Positions 42,022 to 50,302 of a stretch of DNA of 64,000 bases are shown here, piece by piece; position 1 is the stretch's first letter, and every line of letters starts with the position of its first letter. The translations under genes and the position numbers were made by a program. The notes below the pieces were generated by a model that saw only the letters and a program-made list of their open reading frames with translations, was not told the origin of the DNA and ran no database searches. This stretch comes from an uncultured Porphyromonadaceae bacterium (GTDB taxonomy: Bacteria; Bacteroidota; Bacteroidia; Bacteroidales; Muribaculaceae): assembly GCA_947643165.1 (NCBI GenBank), contig CANRVB010000006.1:1-64000 (forward strand). Reading direction: 5' to 3'.

Positions 42022-42040
42022 TTGTCCCTCTCTCTCCGCG
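42022..42040. other. Candidate attachment site: tRNA-Ser 3'-end fragment
   Basis: TCCCTCTCTCTCCGC at 42,025-42,039 matches the usual last bases of Bacteroidetes tRNA-Ser (from memory), with no rest of a tRNA. Phages that integrate in tRNA genes leave such a fragment at the distal junction. The intact tRNA would lie left of the window. Confidence 0.45.
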
Positions 42041-42053
42041 AAAAGGCAAACGT

Positions 42054-42091
42054 AAGTCCTGTAAGTAGCTTACTTACAGGACTTTTTCTTT
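42054..42091 (+). terminator. Intrinsic terminator next to attachment site
   Basis: AAGTCCTGTAAG and CTTACAGGACTT arms (42,054-42,065; 42,073-42,084) with T-rich flank (TTTTTCTTTTT). It would be the host tRNA's terminator displaced to the right end of the prophage. Confidence 0.75.
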
Positions 42092-42140
42092 TTAGGCATT
42101 GCCTGAAAACGTCATAAAAACGCCCCGTTTTGACATAGTT

Positions 42141-42187
42141 GTGCTACAGACATGCTACACAAACCTGCTACACGAAAAATGTAGCAC
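42141..42187. repeat. GTGCTACA repeats
   Basis: GTGCTACA (42,141), TGCTACAC (42,153), TGCTACAC (42,166) and inverted TGTAGCAC (42,180), spaced 12-14 bases. Such repeats precede integrase genes in other Bacteroidetes elements; here no integrase follows, so they may be a remnant of an older element or arm sites. Confidence 0.45.
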
Positions 42188-42269
42188 GAAACGAGATAAC
42201 TAATTGATATGACTCAATTTGGGATCGGCGGCAAAACCTGGTTGAAGTGTTAAAGAACTAACCGAGTGT

Positions 42270-42305
42270 AAAAAAGATCGGGGCAACCTATAATAAATTG
42301 CCCCG
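42270..42305 (-). terminator. Terminator of the redox operon
   Basis: CGGGGCAA and TTGCCCCG arms (42,279-42,286; 42,298-42,305) with an 11-nt loop and T6 on the minus strand, just after the 42,329 gene. Confidence 0.85.
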
Positions 42306-42328
42306 GAATTAAAGTCTTGCTTAAGATG

Positions 42329-42892
42329 TTATCTGGAGATCCATTCCTTGATTTGGTCGACACTTGCCGGAAGTCTAAGGCCTGTGTGCCATTTGAGGTC
42401 AGGATAACCTTTCTGCAAAGTTGCGTCAGCCTCTGACATCGGACTTTCGTATGATGTGCAGAAGGGATATAGTTCTTTCCATTTCAAATCCGTATTATCA
42501 AGGAAAGTACGGATTACAGCCGGCTCTTCGTGCCACCAGATTGGAAAGCCGATAAAAACGGTGTCATATTGGCTGAAATCTACATCCAATGGTTTGATTG
42601 CGGGACGTAATGTCTGATTAAGATGCTCTTGAGTGCATCGTGACTGTTCGTTTACCCAATCAACATCGGCCGCCGTATATGGCTCGGAAGGAAGTAGCCT
42701 AACAATAGGCGAACCCGTGACTTCCGCCAATTTTTTCGCGGCGAGTTCGGTGTTGCCTGAGTGGGTGAAGTAGACTATTATGGATTTCATGTCTTTCTCT
42801 GTTTTTGCGGTTGGTTCGGTCGCTGAAAGGGTGAAACTGACTAACAGAGCGGCTATCGCCATGACCATTTTTATGATGCTTCGTATCTTCAT
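42329..42892 (-). CDS. Exported flavodoxin-family protein
   Basis: A 187-residue flavodoxin. Residues 1-24 are a signal peptide (IIKMVMAIAALLVSFTLSA) without a lipobox Cys, so it is probably periplasmic. YFTHSGNTELAAKKLAE is the FMN phosphate loop; TVFIGFPIWWHEEPAVIRTFL is the family's second loop. This type (flavodoxin_4) donates or accepts electrons via FMN. Last gene of the operon, 4 bases after a flavin reductase. Confidence 0.85.
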   Translation of the reverse strand: MKIRSIIKMVMAIAALLVSFTLSATEPTAKTEKDMKSIIVYFTHSGNTELAAKKLAEVTGSPIVRLLPSEPYTAADVDWVNEQSRCTQEHLNQTLRPAIKPLDVDFSQYDTVFIGFPIWWHEEPAVIRTFLDNTDLKWKELYPFCTSYESPMSEADATLQKGYPDLKWHTGLRLPASVDQIKEWISR

Positions 42893-42896
42893 GCAG

Positions 42897-43469
42897 TTAT
42901 TTGATTAGTTGTGAACCATCATGGAATGCCTTGCCGATTATTCCACCCATTTCACGATAGCTGCGTGTCTCAGAATCATAGGAGATCGGACGAAGCAGTG
43001 AATAATCAAGTTGTCCGGATTCATTGAATAGATTTTCTTCCGCCTGAAGATTGACAACTTTTCCGACAACACGGGTTTCGCCGAGTTCATCGTTGATTGA
43101 TATAACCTCACATTCCATTGTCAATGGAAATTCGTTAATCACAGGTGCATTGACAAATTCACTCTTTACAGCAGTCACACCGACTTTCTCAATCTTGTTT
43201 TCCTTTCGACCGGATACCAGTCCAAAGAAATCACACAACAACATGGTGTCAACCGTGCCGATGCTTAGAGTGAACGCCTTGTTTGCACGGATATTCTCTG
43301 TTGTCTTGTGACCCACAGCAAGATTGAGAGCAACCTCGTGATAGCCACACTGACCACCCCATGCGGCGTTCATTGCATCAGGGACACCGTGTTCATCGTA
43401 TGTCGCAACAATCAGGACAGGTAATGGAGTTAGGATGGTTCTGTTTGAAAAATTCTTTTTCATAACCAT
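42897..43469 (-). CDS. Flavin reductase-like FMN-binding protein
   Basis: A 190-residue protein. LTPLPVLIVATYDEHGVPDAM ... NLAVGHKTTENIRANKAFTLSI fits the flavin reductase-like (FMN-binding split barrel) family, which reduces free flavins or acts as an oxidoreductase. Start may be the third codon. Cytoplasmic; between an aldo/keto reductase and the exported flavodoxin, 3-4 bases from each. Confidence 0.8.
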   Translation of the reverse strand: MVMKKNFSNRTILTPLPVLIVATYDEHGVPDAMNAAWGGQCGYHEVALNLAVGHKTTENIRANKAFTLSIGTVDTMLLCDFFGLVSGRKENKIEKVGVTAVKSEFVNAPVINEFPLTMECEVISINDELGETRVVGKVVNLQAEENLFNESGQLDYSLLRPISYDSETRSYREMGGIIGKAFHDGSQLIK

Positions 43470-43472
43470 TTC

Positions 43473-44312
43473 TTATCTCCAGCCCATGAACATCTTGACG
43501 ACTTCCGGCGCGTGGTGGTCGAAGAACAGGCTCTGTTTTGTGTCAAGAGCCGCGATAGCCGCCATATCGTCCTGCGACAGTTCAAAGTCGAATATATCGA
43601 AGTTCTGCTGCATACGCTCGACATGAACCGACTTCGGGATAATAATTATATCACGCTGAATGAGCCAACGCAAGGCTACCTGTGCTACAGATTTGCCGTA
43701 TTTTTTGCCTATTCCTTCAAGTACGGGGTTTGTAAAGAAGTTGTTCCGTCCCTCGGCCAGAGGAGCCCATGCCATCATGTATGTACCAAACTCTTTCATG
43801 TAGGACTGAGCCTCAATCTGCTGGTCGAACACATGGACCTCAACCTGATTGACAGCGGGAACAATATCCACGTTGTCTGCAAGGTCAATGAAATGGTCGG
43901 GGTAGAAATTGCTTACACCGATCGCACGTACTTTGCCCTCTTTGTAAGCAGCCTCCAATGCGCGGTATGCACCGTAGCGGTCGCAGAAGGGCTGGTGGAG
44001 GAGCATAAGGTCGATGTAGTCAGTGCCAAGCCTACGCAGACTCTCGTCAATGGAAGCTTTTGCCTTGTCGAAGCCATAGTTGGAAATCCAGACCTTTGAC
44101 ACAAGGAACAGTTCATCACGGGGAATACCACTTTTCTTGACAGCCTGGCCAACACCTTCCTCATTATGATAGACCTGAGCGGTATCAATCATACGATAGC
44201 CTACACTCAGAGCATCGGAAACACAACGCTCACACTCGGCCGGAGCTACCTGATAAACTCCGTAGCCAATCTGGGGCATAACGACCCCGTTATTCAATGT
44301 CACTGTCTTCAT
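43473..44312 (-). CDS. Aldo/keto reductase (AKR5-like)
   Basis: A 279-residue NADPH-dependent aldehyde/ketone reductase. VMPQIGYGVYQV, then YRMIDTAQVYHNEEGVG with catalytic Asp and Tyr, LFLVSKVWI with Lys, and DLMLLHQPF with His in the usual order. The length matches small 2,5-diketogluconate reductase-like members. C-terminal DIIIIPKSVHVERMQQN is the NADP-binding signature. An 88-bp gap upstream may hold a promoter. Confidence 0.9.
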   Translation of the reverse strand: MKTVTLNNGVVMPQIGYGVYQVAPAECERCVSDALSVGYRMIDTAQVYHNEEGVGQAVKKSGIPRDELFLVSKVWISNYGFDKAKASIDESLRRLGTDYIDLMLLHQPFCDRYGAYRALEAAYKEGKVRAIGVSNFYPDHFIDLADNVDIVPAVNQVEVHVFDQQIEAQSYMKEFGTYMMAWAPLAEGRNNFFTNPVLEGIGKKYGKSVAQVALRWLIQRDIIIIPKSVHVERMQQNFDIFDFELSQDDMAAIAALDTKQSLFFDHHAPEVVKMFMGWR

Positions 44313-44400
44313 ATTGTAGTTTTGTTTTTTACAAATTAAACAAATGTCAAACGACTTTGCCTTATACAGATTTCGGTAAGTCTTATCTTTTTTACTGTTA

Positions 44401-45555
44401 TCAGAGTCGCCCTTTCAAAACTTCAAAGATCTCATCGCGGGTAAATCTCTTGCAGCATCCGGGGGTAAGCACACAGGTATCGGCAGAATCGCGCATTACC
44501 TTTTCATCAGTGATACCCATCTGGCTCCAACGTGTAGGCAGACCAATTTCCTGAATAAATTCTTCAAGAAGATCGATACCTGTGTTTGCCGCACGCAAAT
44601 CGTCATTGTCGTGGACGCCCCATACCTCACGGGCCATCCGTGCCAGTTTCGGAGCACCTTCGGGCAGATAATGACGGTAGAGCGCGGGGTGTATCACTGC
44701 AAGACCCTGACCGTGGTTGCAGTCAGTGTTAGCACCCACGGCGTGTTCAATCATGTGGCATTGGAAGTCGGTCATCTTGCCGAGTTTCAGCATCCCGTTT
44801 TCCGCCATTGCGGAGTCCCACATCAACTCGCCACGGGCAAAGTCATCATCAGGATTTGCTATAATGGCACGGATATTTTTAATCACGTTGCGCATTACCG
44901 CCTCGTTGATTTCATCTGAAACATTGGTGGCGAAGGGCTGCCCCATATAGGTTTCCATACAATGGCTCAGAGTGTCGAAAGCCCCGCTTATCACCTGTTT
45001 CATCGGGAGAGTGAGCGTAAGGTCACTGTCAAGAACTGCAAAACGGTGGAACGCTCCGAAAAGAGCCTGCTTGAGTTTCTTTTCCTCGTGGGTTATCACA
45101 GCTCCGTTGTTTTGTTCCGCACCGGTTCCGGATGCCGTAACGACAGCACCGCAGGGAATAAATTCAGTTGGCAGACGGTGCTCATTATAGAACATATCCC
45201 AGACATCTTCGTCAGTCTTTGCCTGAGCGGAGATGATTTTGCAGCAGTCGATTACCGAGCCACCACCAACGGCGAGAATGAAGTCAACACCTTCTTTGCG
45301 GACAACTGCCGCTCCTTCCTGAACTTTGGCATAAGTCGGGTTAGGCATGATGCCGCCGAAATCCACAACTGTCTTGCCGGCTTCTTCAAGCCAGCCACGG
45401 ATTTTGTCATACAGACCGGTGCGTTTCAGCGACCCGCCGCCATAGGCCAGCATGATAACACGGCCCATGGCGGGCATTTCTTTTTTCAGTGCTTCTTCGG
45501 CACAGCCTTTCCCGAAATACTGCTTTACGGGATATTGATAGTTAAAACTGTTCAT
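44401..45555 (-). CDS. Iron-containing alcohol dehydrogenase, BDH/YqhD-like
   Basis: A 384-residue NADPH-dependent dehydrogenase. AVGGGSVIDCCKIIS is the nucleotide-binding GGGSxxD motif; metal ligands fit Asp in LDSDLTLTLP, and His in DTLSHCME, CHMIEHAVGA and NCHGQG-like CNHGQGLAVIHP. Probably reduces aldehydes formed in stress or by the neighbouring reductases. Overlaps the upstream reductase by 4 bases. Confidence 0.9.
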   Translation of the reverse strand: MNSFNYQYPVKQYFGKGCAEEALKKEMPAMGRVIMLAYGGGSLKRTGLYDKIRGWLEEAGKTVVDFGGIMPNPTYAKVQEGAAVVRKEGVDFILAVGGGSVIDCCKIISAQAKTDEDVWDMFYNEHRLPTEFIPCGAVVTASGTGAEQNNGAVITHEEKKLKQALFGAFHRFAVLDSDLTLTLPMKQVISGAFDTLSHCMETYMGQPFATNVSDEINEAVMRNVIKNIRAIIANPDDDFARGELMWDSAMAENGMLKLGKMTDFQCHMIEHAVGANTDCNHGQGLAVIHPALYRHYLPEGAPKLARMAREVWGVHDNDDLRAANTGIDLLEEFIQEIGLPTRWSQMGITDEKVMRDSADTCVLTPGCCKRFTRDEIFEVLKGRL

Positions 45556-46259
45556 AGTTTATGGAATTTATAACGTAACCAGACAATACCATGAGGCCTT
45601 TGCTCCACGGAGAGCAGCTCCAGAGCCTGGCCATCGGCCGGTCGCTCTTCCGGGTGTCCGAGATATTCAAAGATTGACGGTGCGGTGGTCAATCCGTCTA
45701 TTCCGGGATAGATTACAAGGCTCAATTCATTTATAAGTCCCTGTGCGAGCATGGCTCCGTCAATTATGCCTCCACCTTGCAGGGATATGGTATTGATATT
45801 GAAATAGTGCTTTACAAGTGTGCAAACCTTGCGAAGGTTGTGCACGTCATCCACCACAAGGTAAGAAACTCCCTTTTCTTCAAGGGACGCAAGATAGTCT
45901 GATGTGGCATTCTTACCTAAAATAGTAAGAATATTGTCGCCGCGCAGACGGTCGGAAGTGAAGAGTATATCGGCATCCTGGTCAATGGTGATAAACAGCC
46001 TTGATGAAGTTCGGTTGCCCATAAATATCTTTCCGTCTTCGCCCACCGGTGCGCCTTCAGACATGAATTTACCGGGAAAAGCCTCGCATGCGGTAGCCTT
46101 TCCGAACATCCAAGCGTCTGTATCAAGGCTCTTGGCTATTTCAGCGTATTCTTTAAATAGCTCAGACGGATTTGTGCCGTCGAATGGAGCGGTCCAGCGT
46201 CCAGGCAACAGACGCCCGTCCACTGAACTCATTATATGGCAAATTACTTTTGGTGTCAT
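45552..46259 (-). CDS. RibD C-terminal/dihydrofolate reductase-like reductase
   Basis: A 235-residue protein starting at MTPKVICHIMSSVDGRL (46,259), 4 bases after the preceding stop; an earlier ATG lies within that gene. Motifs HIMSSVDGRL, AWMFGKATACEAF and SLQGGGIIDGAMLAQGLINEL fit the RibD C-terminal family (NADPH reductases). The specific substrate is unknown. Confidence 0.8.
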   Translation of the reverse strand: MTPKVICHIMSSVDGRLLPGRWTAPFDGTNPSELFKEYAEIAKSLDTDAWMFGKATACEAFPGKFMSEGAPVGEDGKIFMGNRTSSRLFITIDQDADILFTSDRLRGDNILTILGKNATSDYLASLEEKGVSYLVVDDVHNLRKVCTLVKHYFNINTISLQGGGIIDGAMLAQGLINELSLVIYPGIDGLTTAPSIFEYLGHPEERPADGQALELLSVEQRPHGIVWLRYKFHKL

Positions 46260-46263
46260 AATA

Positions 46264-47274
46264 TTATGCTTCTTGTGTTTTGATAACTTTTGATCCACCA
46301 AAAACTTCACTCATCGGTATGCTGTCGAGTTGGCGGTCGATTGCCTCGACTTCATCTGTTGACAGATTTATATCAGCTGCCCCGATATTCTCTTTCAGGC
46401 GGCAAAGATGGCGGGTGCCGGGGATAGGCACAATATATGGTTTCTTGCACAGCATCCATGCAAGTGAAATCTGTGACGGAGTAGCATGCTTTTCATCGGC
46501 AAGCCGTCGAATAAGTTGAAACAGCATCTCGTTTTCCTCAAAACTCTCCCGGCTGAACTGAGGCATTGCCGCACGATAATCATTCATGGGATTGAATTTG
46601 GAGTCGGCAGTATAGAAATCCGACAACAGACCGTTGGCAAGCGGAGAGAAAGCGATGAAGCCTATCTTCAATTCCTCAAGTGTAGGAAAAATATCCTCGT
46701 GCCACCTTGCCATCATCGAATAACGGTTCTGTATAGCCGTTACGGGACATACCGCATGCGCGCGTCGCAGATATTCCTCGGTAGTTTCAGATATACCCCA
46801 ATGGAGTATCTTTCCCTCCTGTATAAGTTGCGCCATAGTTTCTGCCACAATCTCCGGCTCAATATCCGGGTCAATGCGATGTTGCAGATACAGATCGATA
46901 TGGTCGGTTTGCAAGCGACGCAGAGATCCTTCAACAGCTTCCATGATGCTATCGGGAGTTGAGTCGGGTATCAGTGGATAAGGCCCCGGTTCATGGGATT
47001 TGTCGAATGTAAGACCGAATTTTGTCGTGATCACAACCTTATCGCGGTAAGGCTTCAATGCATCCCCAAGCAATTCCTCGTTATCGTGAGGATTTATATC
47101 AGTGCCGTAAATTTCAGCGGTATCAAACAATGTGTAACCCATCTCCACAGAATCAGCAAGGAGTGTTTTCATTGATTTTTTATCAGCGGGTGCACCGTAT
47201 GCGTGGCTCATGCCCATACATCCGAGACCAACAGAGGATACCGTTAATCCTGAAATTGTGCGAAAATTATTCAT
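46264..47274 (-). CDS. Aldo/keto reductase (AKR13-like)
   Basis: A 336-residue reductase. VSSVGLGCMGMSHAYG, DTAEIYG with catalytic Asp and Tyr, VVITTKFG with Lys, and DLYLQHRIDPD with His. The C-terminal end IVPIPGTRHLCRLKENIGA is typical. Closely resembles the reductase at 57,927 (same GLGCM-MSHGYG start), so the two are likely paralogues duplicated within the cluster. Confidence 0.9.
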   Translation of the reverse strand: MNNFRTISGLTVSSVGLGCMGMSHAYGAPADKKSMKTLLADSVEMGYTLFDTAEIYGTDINPHDNEELLGDALKPYRDKVVITTKFGLTFDKSHEPGPYPLIPDSTPDSIMEAVEGSLRRLQTDHIDLYLQHRIDPDIEPEIVAETMAQLIQEGKILHWGISETTEEYLRRAHAVCPVTAIQNRYSMMARWHEDIFPTLEELKIGFIAFSPLANGLLSDFYTADSKFNPMNDYRAAMPQFSRESFEENEMLFQLIRRLADEKHATPSQISLAWMLCKKPYIVPIPGTRHLCRLKENIGAADINLSTDEVEAIDRQLDSIPMSEVFGGSKVIKTQEA

Positions 47275-47295
47275 TTTGATATATTTATTTAATAT

Positions 47296-47790
47296 TTAGG
47301 GGCGATGTTTGCGCCATGGTTTAAATACAGATATTACAACAAGAAAAATCAATGCTATTGCTTGATAGAATGATGCGTCACGAGCCATTTTTAGTGAGGT
47401 AAGTACCTGATTGTTGTTCAATGCATCATCATAATTTTGAAGTATCGTACCATAAGCGTGTTGACAGGCCGGATAAAAGACCAGTGATGCAAGCAGTATA
47501 ACAATACCACAAACTATCCACTTAACAATAATCCAGCGTTGCTTAAAAAAGCCCCAAGACGTGAACAGACCGTAAATAATTCCTGTGCCTATGCTCAATA
47601 TCGCCGCCGGGACAGTAAGGAGTCTGTCAATCCAAACCATACACTTATAATACATGAAAAGCTCCTGACCTGTATCATAAGAAATCCATGAAAGAACCCA
47701 CATGGCAATAATACTGACAGTCCATGTCATGACTACAAGCAAATGCAGGATTTTCAAAATCTTGGTTCCGGTAGGATTGAGATGTAGCAT
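47296..47790 (-). CDS. Four-helix membrane protein, DUF2269-like
   Basis: A 164-residue integral membrane protein with segments at about residues 12-35, 52-75, 82-105 and 138-158. It could be a quinone- or haem-associated membrane protein in shape, but no haem-binding histidine pair is evident. Start overlaps the stop of the flavodoxin-hydrolase fusion by 1 base. Confidence 0.6.
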   Translation of the reverse strand: MLHLNPTGTKILKILHLLVVMTWTVSIIAMWVLSWISYDTGQELFMYYKCMVWIDRLLTVPAAILSIGTGIIYGLFTSWGFFKQRWIIVKWIVCGIVILLASLVFYPACQHAYGTILQNYDDALNNNQVLTSLKMARDASFYQAIALIFLVVISVFKPWRKHRP

Positions 47791-49355
47791 TAGTTTGTCT
47801 TTAATACCTTACGGGTTGAATTGCCGGATTTTACGATGTATATACCATTGCCGACTGTATCGGGGGATACTACTCGTCCATTAAGATCATAATATGTTTC
47901 AGTAGTATTCTCCGCCAGATCTGCACTCACATTATTTATAGCCGCAGAGTTGCCATGCATAATCGGAGTCAGGAAGGCATCGAAATCCTTACCCCAGATT
48001 GAGGCATTGTCTCCGCTGCCATATCCATGCGGATAACCTTGAAGCACTTTGGTTTCCACTCTTACCCCGGCTTCTTTCACTGCATTTGAGTTTTGGGTAA
48101 ACTGGCCGGCAAATCCGTCGCGTGTGCCCCAGCAATAGAAGGCGGGAGGAAGGTTAGCTGCACGGAGTGTCTCAACATTGTTCATCGACACGCTCAATCG
48201 TCCATAGAAAGAATATATCATGCCCACGGCACAGGCTGAAACAGGCACGTTGTCAAGTTCATCGGGGCGGTATGAGCTGTCGAGAGCCGTAGCGTTGGTA
48301 AGGTCACGCCAGTTCAGCAGAACTTCGCCGTTCAATATACCTCCGGCTGAAAAACCGACAAGCGCGATGTTTTCAGGATTGATGCGATAGTCTTCAGCAT
48401 GGGCTTTTACATATCGTATCGCCCTTTGCAGGTCAGTTGCGCTGGCCTGCATGGAATAAGGATTGATGCGGTAGTTCACAATAAAGCACTGGTAGCCCAT
48501 CGGCACAAGCATATCAGCTATGTCATAGCCCTCGTTCTGCATACTGCGGAAAGCAAATGCACCTCCTGGGCAAATCATCACGGCTCCTTTGGGCTGAATA
48601 TTCTCAGGCACAGTATATACCAGCATATTGGGCATAAAGTCAGGGCCATCGGAATTATTCACATTCTCGCGGAAACCGGGAATATTGCCTCGTTGCCAAA
48701 GTTCTACTGTCCCTTCCATCGGTGCTGTCGCACCTCCGGGGTTAAGACTGCCATACTGCTCGTTGATAAGGTCAATCCATGTCTGTATGCGACTTTCATT
48801 GATAGAGCCGCTTGTAAGTCCAAGACCTTCAAGATGGTCGGCATCAGGTGTCATATCCACAATCGCCTGAAGGGTTTCATCACGGTAGGTAGATGCGTAT
48901 GTGGTAAATGGCACAACCGTCTTGCCTTCAAAATCGTAGCTTTCCGCAAAAGTATGGAGAATCATGGGAGCGGTATGCCACCACACCGGGCCACCGAGAA
49001 AAACAACGTCATATTCATCCCAGTCAGTAACACTGTTTTTTATGGCTGGACGTGCATTGCTGTCGCGTTCCTCCAATGCTACTTCAGTGCATGGGGTATA
49101 TGATGTCGGATATGGATTGACAGGCTCGATTTCAAATATGTCGCCCCCTGTGATTGCCTGTACCTGCTGGGCCATGCGTCTGGTTGTGCCGCCCCAAGAA
49201 AAATAGGCAATCAAAACTTTTTTGCCTGAAAAATAATCAGAGCCTCCGCCTTCTTCCGGTTGCACCGGTTGGGGCTGTTCGGGCATTTCAGGTTCATTTG
49301 CGCTGCATGATGTAAATGTCAACAGTGCCAGAATAAAAAAAAGAAAATGCTTCAT
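47790..49355 (-). CDS. Lipoprotein: flavodoxin domain fused to alpha/beta hydrolase
   Basis: A 521-residue protein with lipobox Cys18 (LTFTSC). Residues 40-200 are a flavodoxin (YFSWGGTTRRMAQQV; VVFLGGPVWWHTAPMIL). Residues 235-470 are an alpha/beta hydrolase of the BD-FAE/acetylesterase type (GAVMICPGGAFAFRSMQNEG; nucleophile Ser in VGFSAGG; HGYG near the end). The C-terminus (YYDLNGRVVSPDTVGNGIYI) resembles type IX secretion tails or Bacteroidetes end domains. A fusion of an electron carrier and an esterase is unusual. First gene of the minus operon, divergent from a second flavodoxin. Confidence 0.8.
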   Translation of the reverse strand: MKHFLFFILALLTFTSCSANEPEMPEQPQPVQPEEGGGSDYFSGKKVLIAYFSWGGTTRRMAQQVQAITGGDIFEIEPVNPYPTSYTPCTEVALEERDSNARPAIKNSVTDWDEYDVVFLGGPVWWHTAPMILHTFAESYDFEGKTVVPFTTYASTYRDETLQAIVDMTPDADHLEGLGLTSGSINESRIQTWIDLINEQYGSLNPGGATAPMEGTVELWQRGNIPGFRENVNNSDGPDFMPNMLVYTVPENIQPKGAVMICPGGAFAFRSMQNEGYDIADMLVPMGYQCFIVNYRINPYSMQASATDLQRAIRYVKAHAEDYRINPENIALVGFSAGGILNGEVLLNWRDLTNATALDSSYRPDELDNVPVSACAVGMIYSFYGRLSVSMNNVETLRAANLPPAFYCWGTRDGFAGQFTQNSNAVKEAGVRVETKVLQGYPHGYGSGDNASIWGKDFDAFLTPIMHGNSAAINNVSADLAENTTETYYDLNGRVVSPDTVGNGIYIVKSGNSTRKVLKTN

Positions 49356-49614
49356 GCTTATTATGAATTTAGAATTTTACTGCTGCAATGGTTTGCCATT
49401 ATATCCGACCGCAAAATTACACACAGACAGCAAGTACGTTATTGCTCTTTTTTCGGGTCGTCATTCCAAAATTTCCGAAAAGATATTTTTTTAGGAATTT
49501 CTTATGTTCACTTTCCGGAAAAATGGTAATGAAAGCCGAGAAATGTGTAACATCCCATTGTTTAGCCCTATTTATATTTGCACATTAATAAATACTCTAA
49601 ATCAGAAAACATCA
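49356..49614. promoter_or_regulatory. Divergent promoter region
   Basis: 259 bases between the minus operon and the + operon. Candidate -7 boxes: minus TAATTTTG (49,412-49,419) and plus TATATTTG (49,573-49,580). -33 boxes are weak, consistent with activator-dependent promoters. A regulator such as the AraC protein at 53,532 could act here. Confidence 0.5.
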
Positions 49615-50199
49615 ATGAAAAGACTATTTCATCTTGCATTGGCTTTGGTTGTAGCCGGCTTTGCACTCCAATCTTGCGTAAACAACAATCAGGCTAAGAA
49701 AAACGACAGTCAGGAGAATGGTACAAAAGTTCTTGTATGCTATTTTTCTGCAACAGGAACAACCGAGAAGGCTGCACAGCGTATTGCCGACCTTACAGGA
49801 GGTGTTCTTCATAACATTGCTCCCGAAGTGGCATACACTGATTCTGACCTAAATTGGCGCGACTCTCTTTCGCGCTCGTATGTGGAGATGCACAACCGTG
49901 ATTTCCGCCCGGCTCTTAAAGGTTCTGTGACAGATATGTCTGATTACAGTGTTGTGTTCATCGGCTATCCGAACTGGTGGAATACACATCCAACTATTAT
50001 AAATACATTCATAGAAGCCAATGATTTACAAGGTAAGACCGTAATACCTTTCATGACCTCAGGTGGCAGCAATATTATCAACAGTGAGAACGAACTGCAT
50101 GAGGCATATCCCGGCATCAGGTGGGCAAAAGGTCTGCTGATGAACAATGTTTCTGACGATGATATTAAGGATTGGTTGAAAGAAAACGGACTCCGATAA
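49615..50199 (+). CDS. Lipoprotein flavodoxin
   Basis: A 194-residue flavodoxin with signal peptide and lipobox (FALQSC), start MKRLFHLALALVVAG (49,615) chosen because it begins the signal sequence. FMN loop YFSATGTTEKAAQRIAD; second loop VVFIGYPNWWNTHPTI. An envelope-anchored electron carrier. First gene of the + operon. Confidence 0.85.
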   Translation: MKRLFHLALALVVAGFALQSCVNNNQAKKNDSQENGTKVLVCYFSATGTTEKAAQRIADLTGGVLHNIAPEVAYTDSDLNWRDSLSRSYVEMHNRDFRPALKGSVTDMSDYSVVFIGYPNWWNTHPTIINTFIEANDLQGKTVIPFMTSGGSNIINSENELHEAYPGIRWAKGLLMNNVSDDDIKDWLKENGLR

Positions 50200-50258
50200 C
50201 GCCTGCAACCGAAAAAAGTGTATGACTTATCGACGTTTGTAAAAATCATCAAAACGAT

Positions 50259-50293
50259 TTATTTGTTTAATAACCGTGCTTCGGCACAAATAA
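50259..50293 (+). promoter_or_regulatory. Inverted repeat before hydrolase gene
   Basis: TTATTTGT (50,259-50,266) and ACAAATAA (50,286-50,293), enclosing a GTGC-TTCG-GCAC mini-hairpin, 10 bases before the ATG of the 50,303 gene. Could be an operator or an mRNA structure. Confidence 0.45.
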
Positions 50294-50302
50294 CAAGATT
50301 AC

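Noticed and set aside
41893-42117. 74-codon plus frame overlapping the repressor 3' end
   Set aside because: It overlaps the repressor gene, spans the attachment fragment and the terminator, and has no domain pattern.
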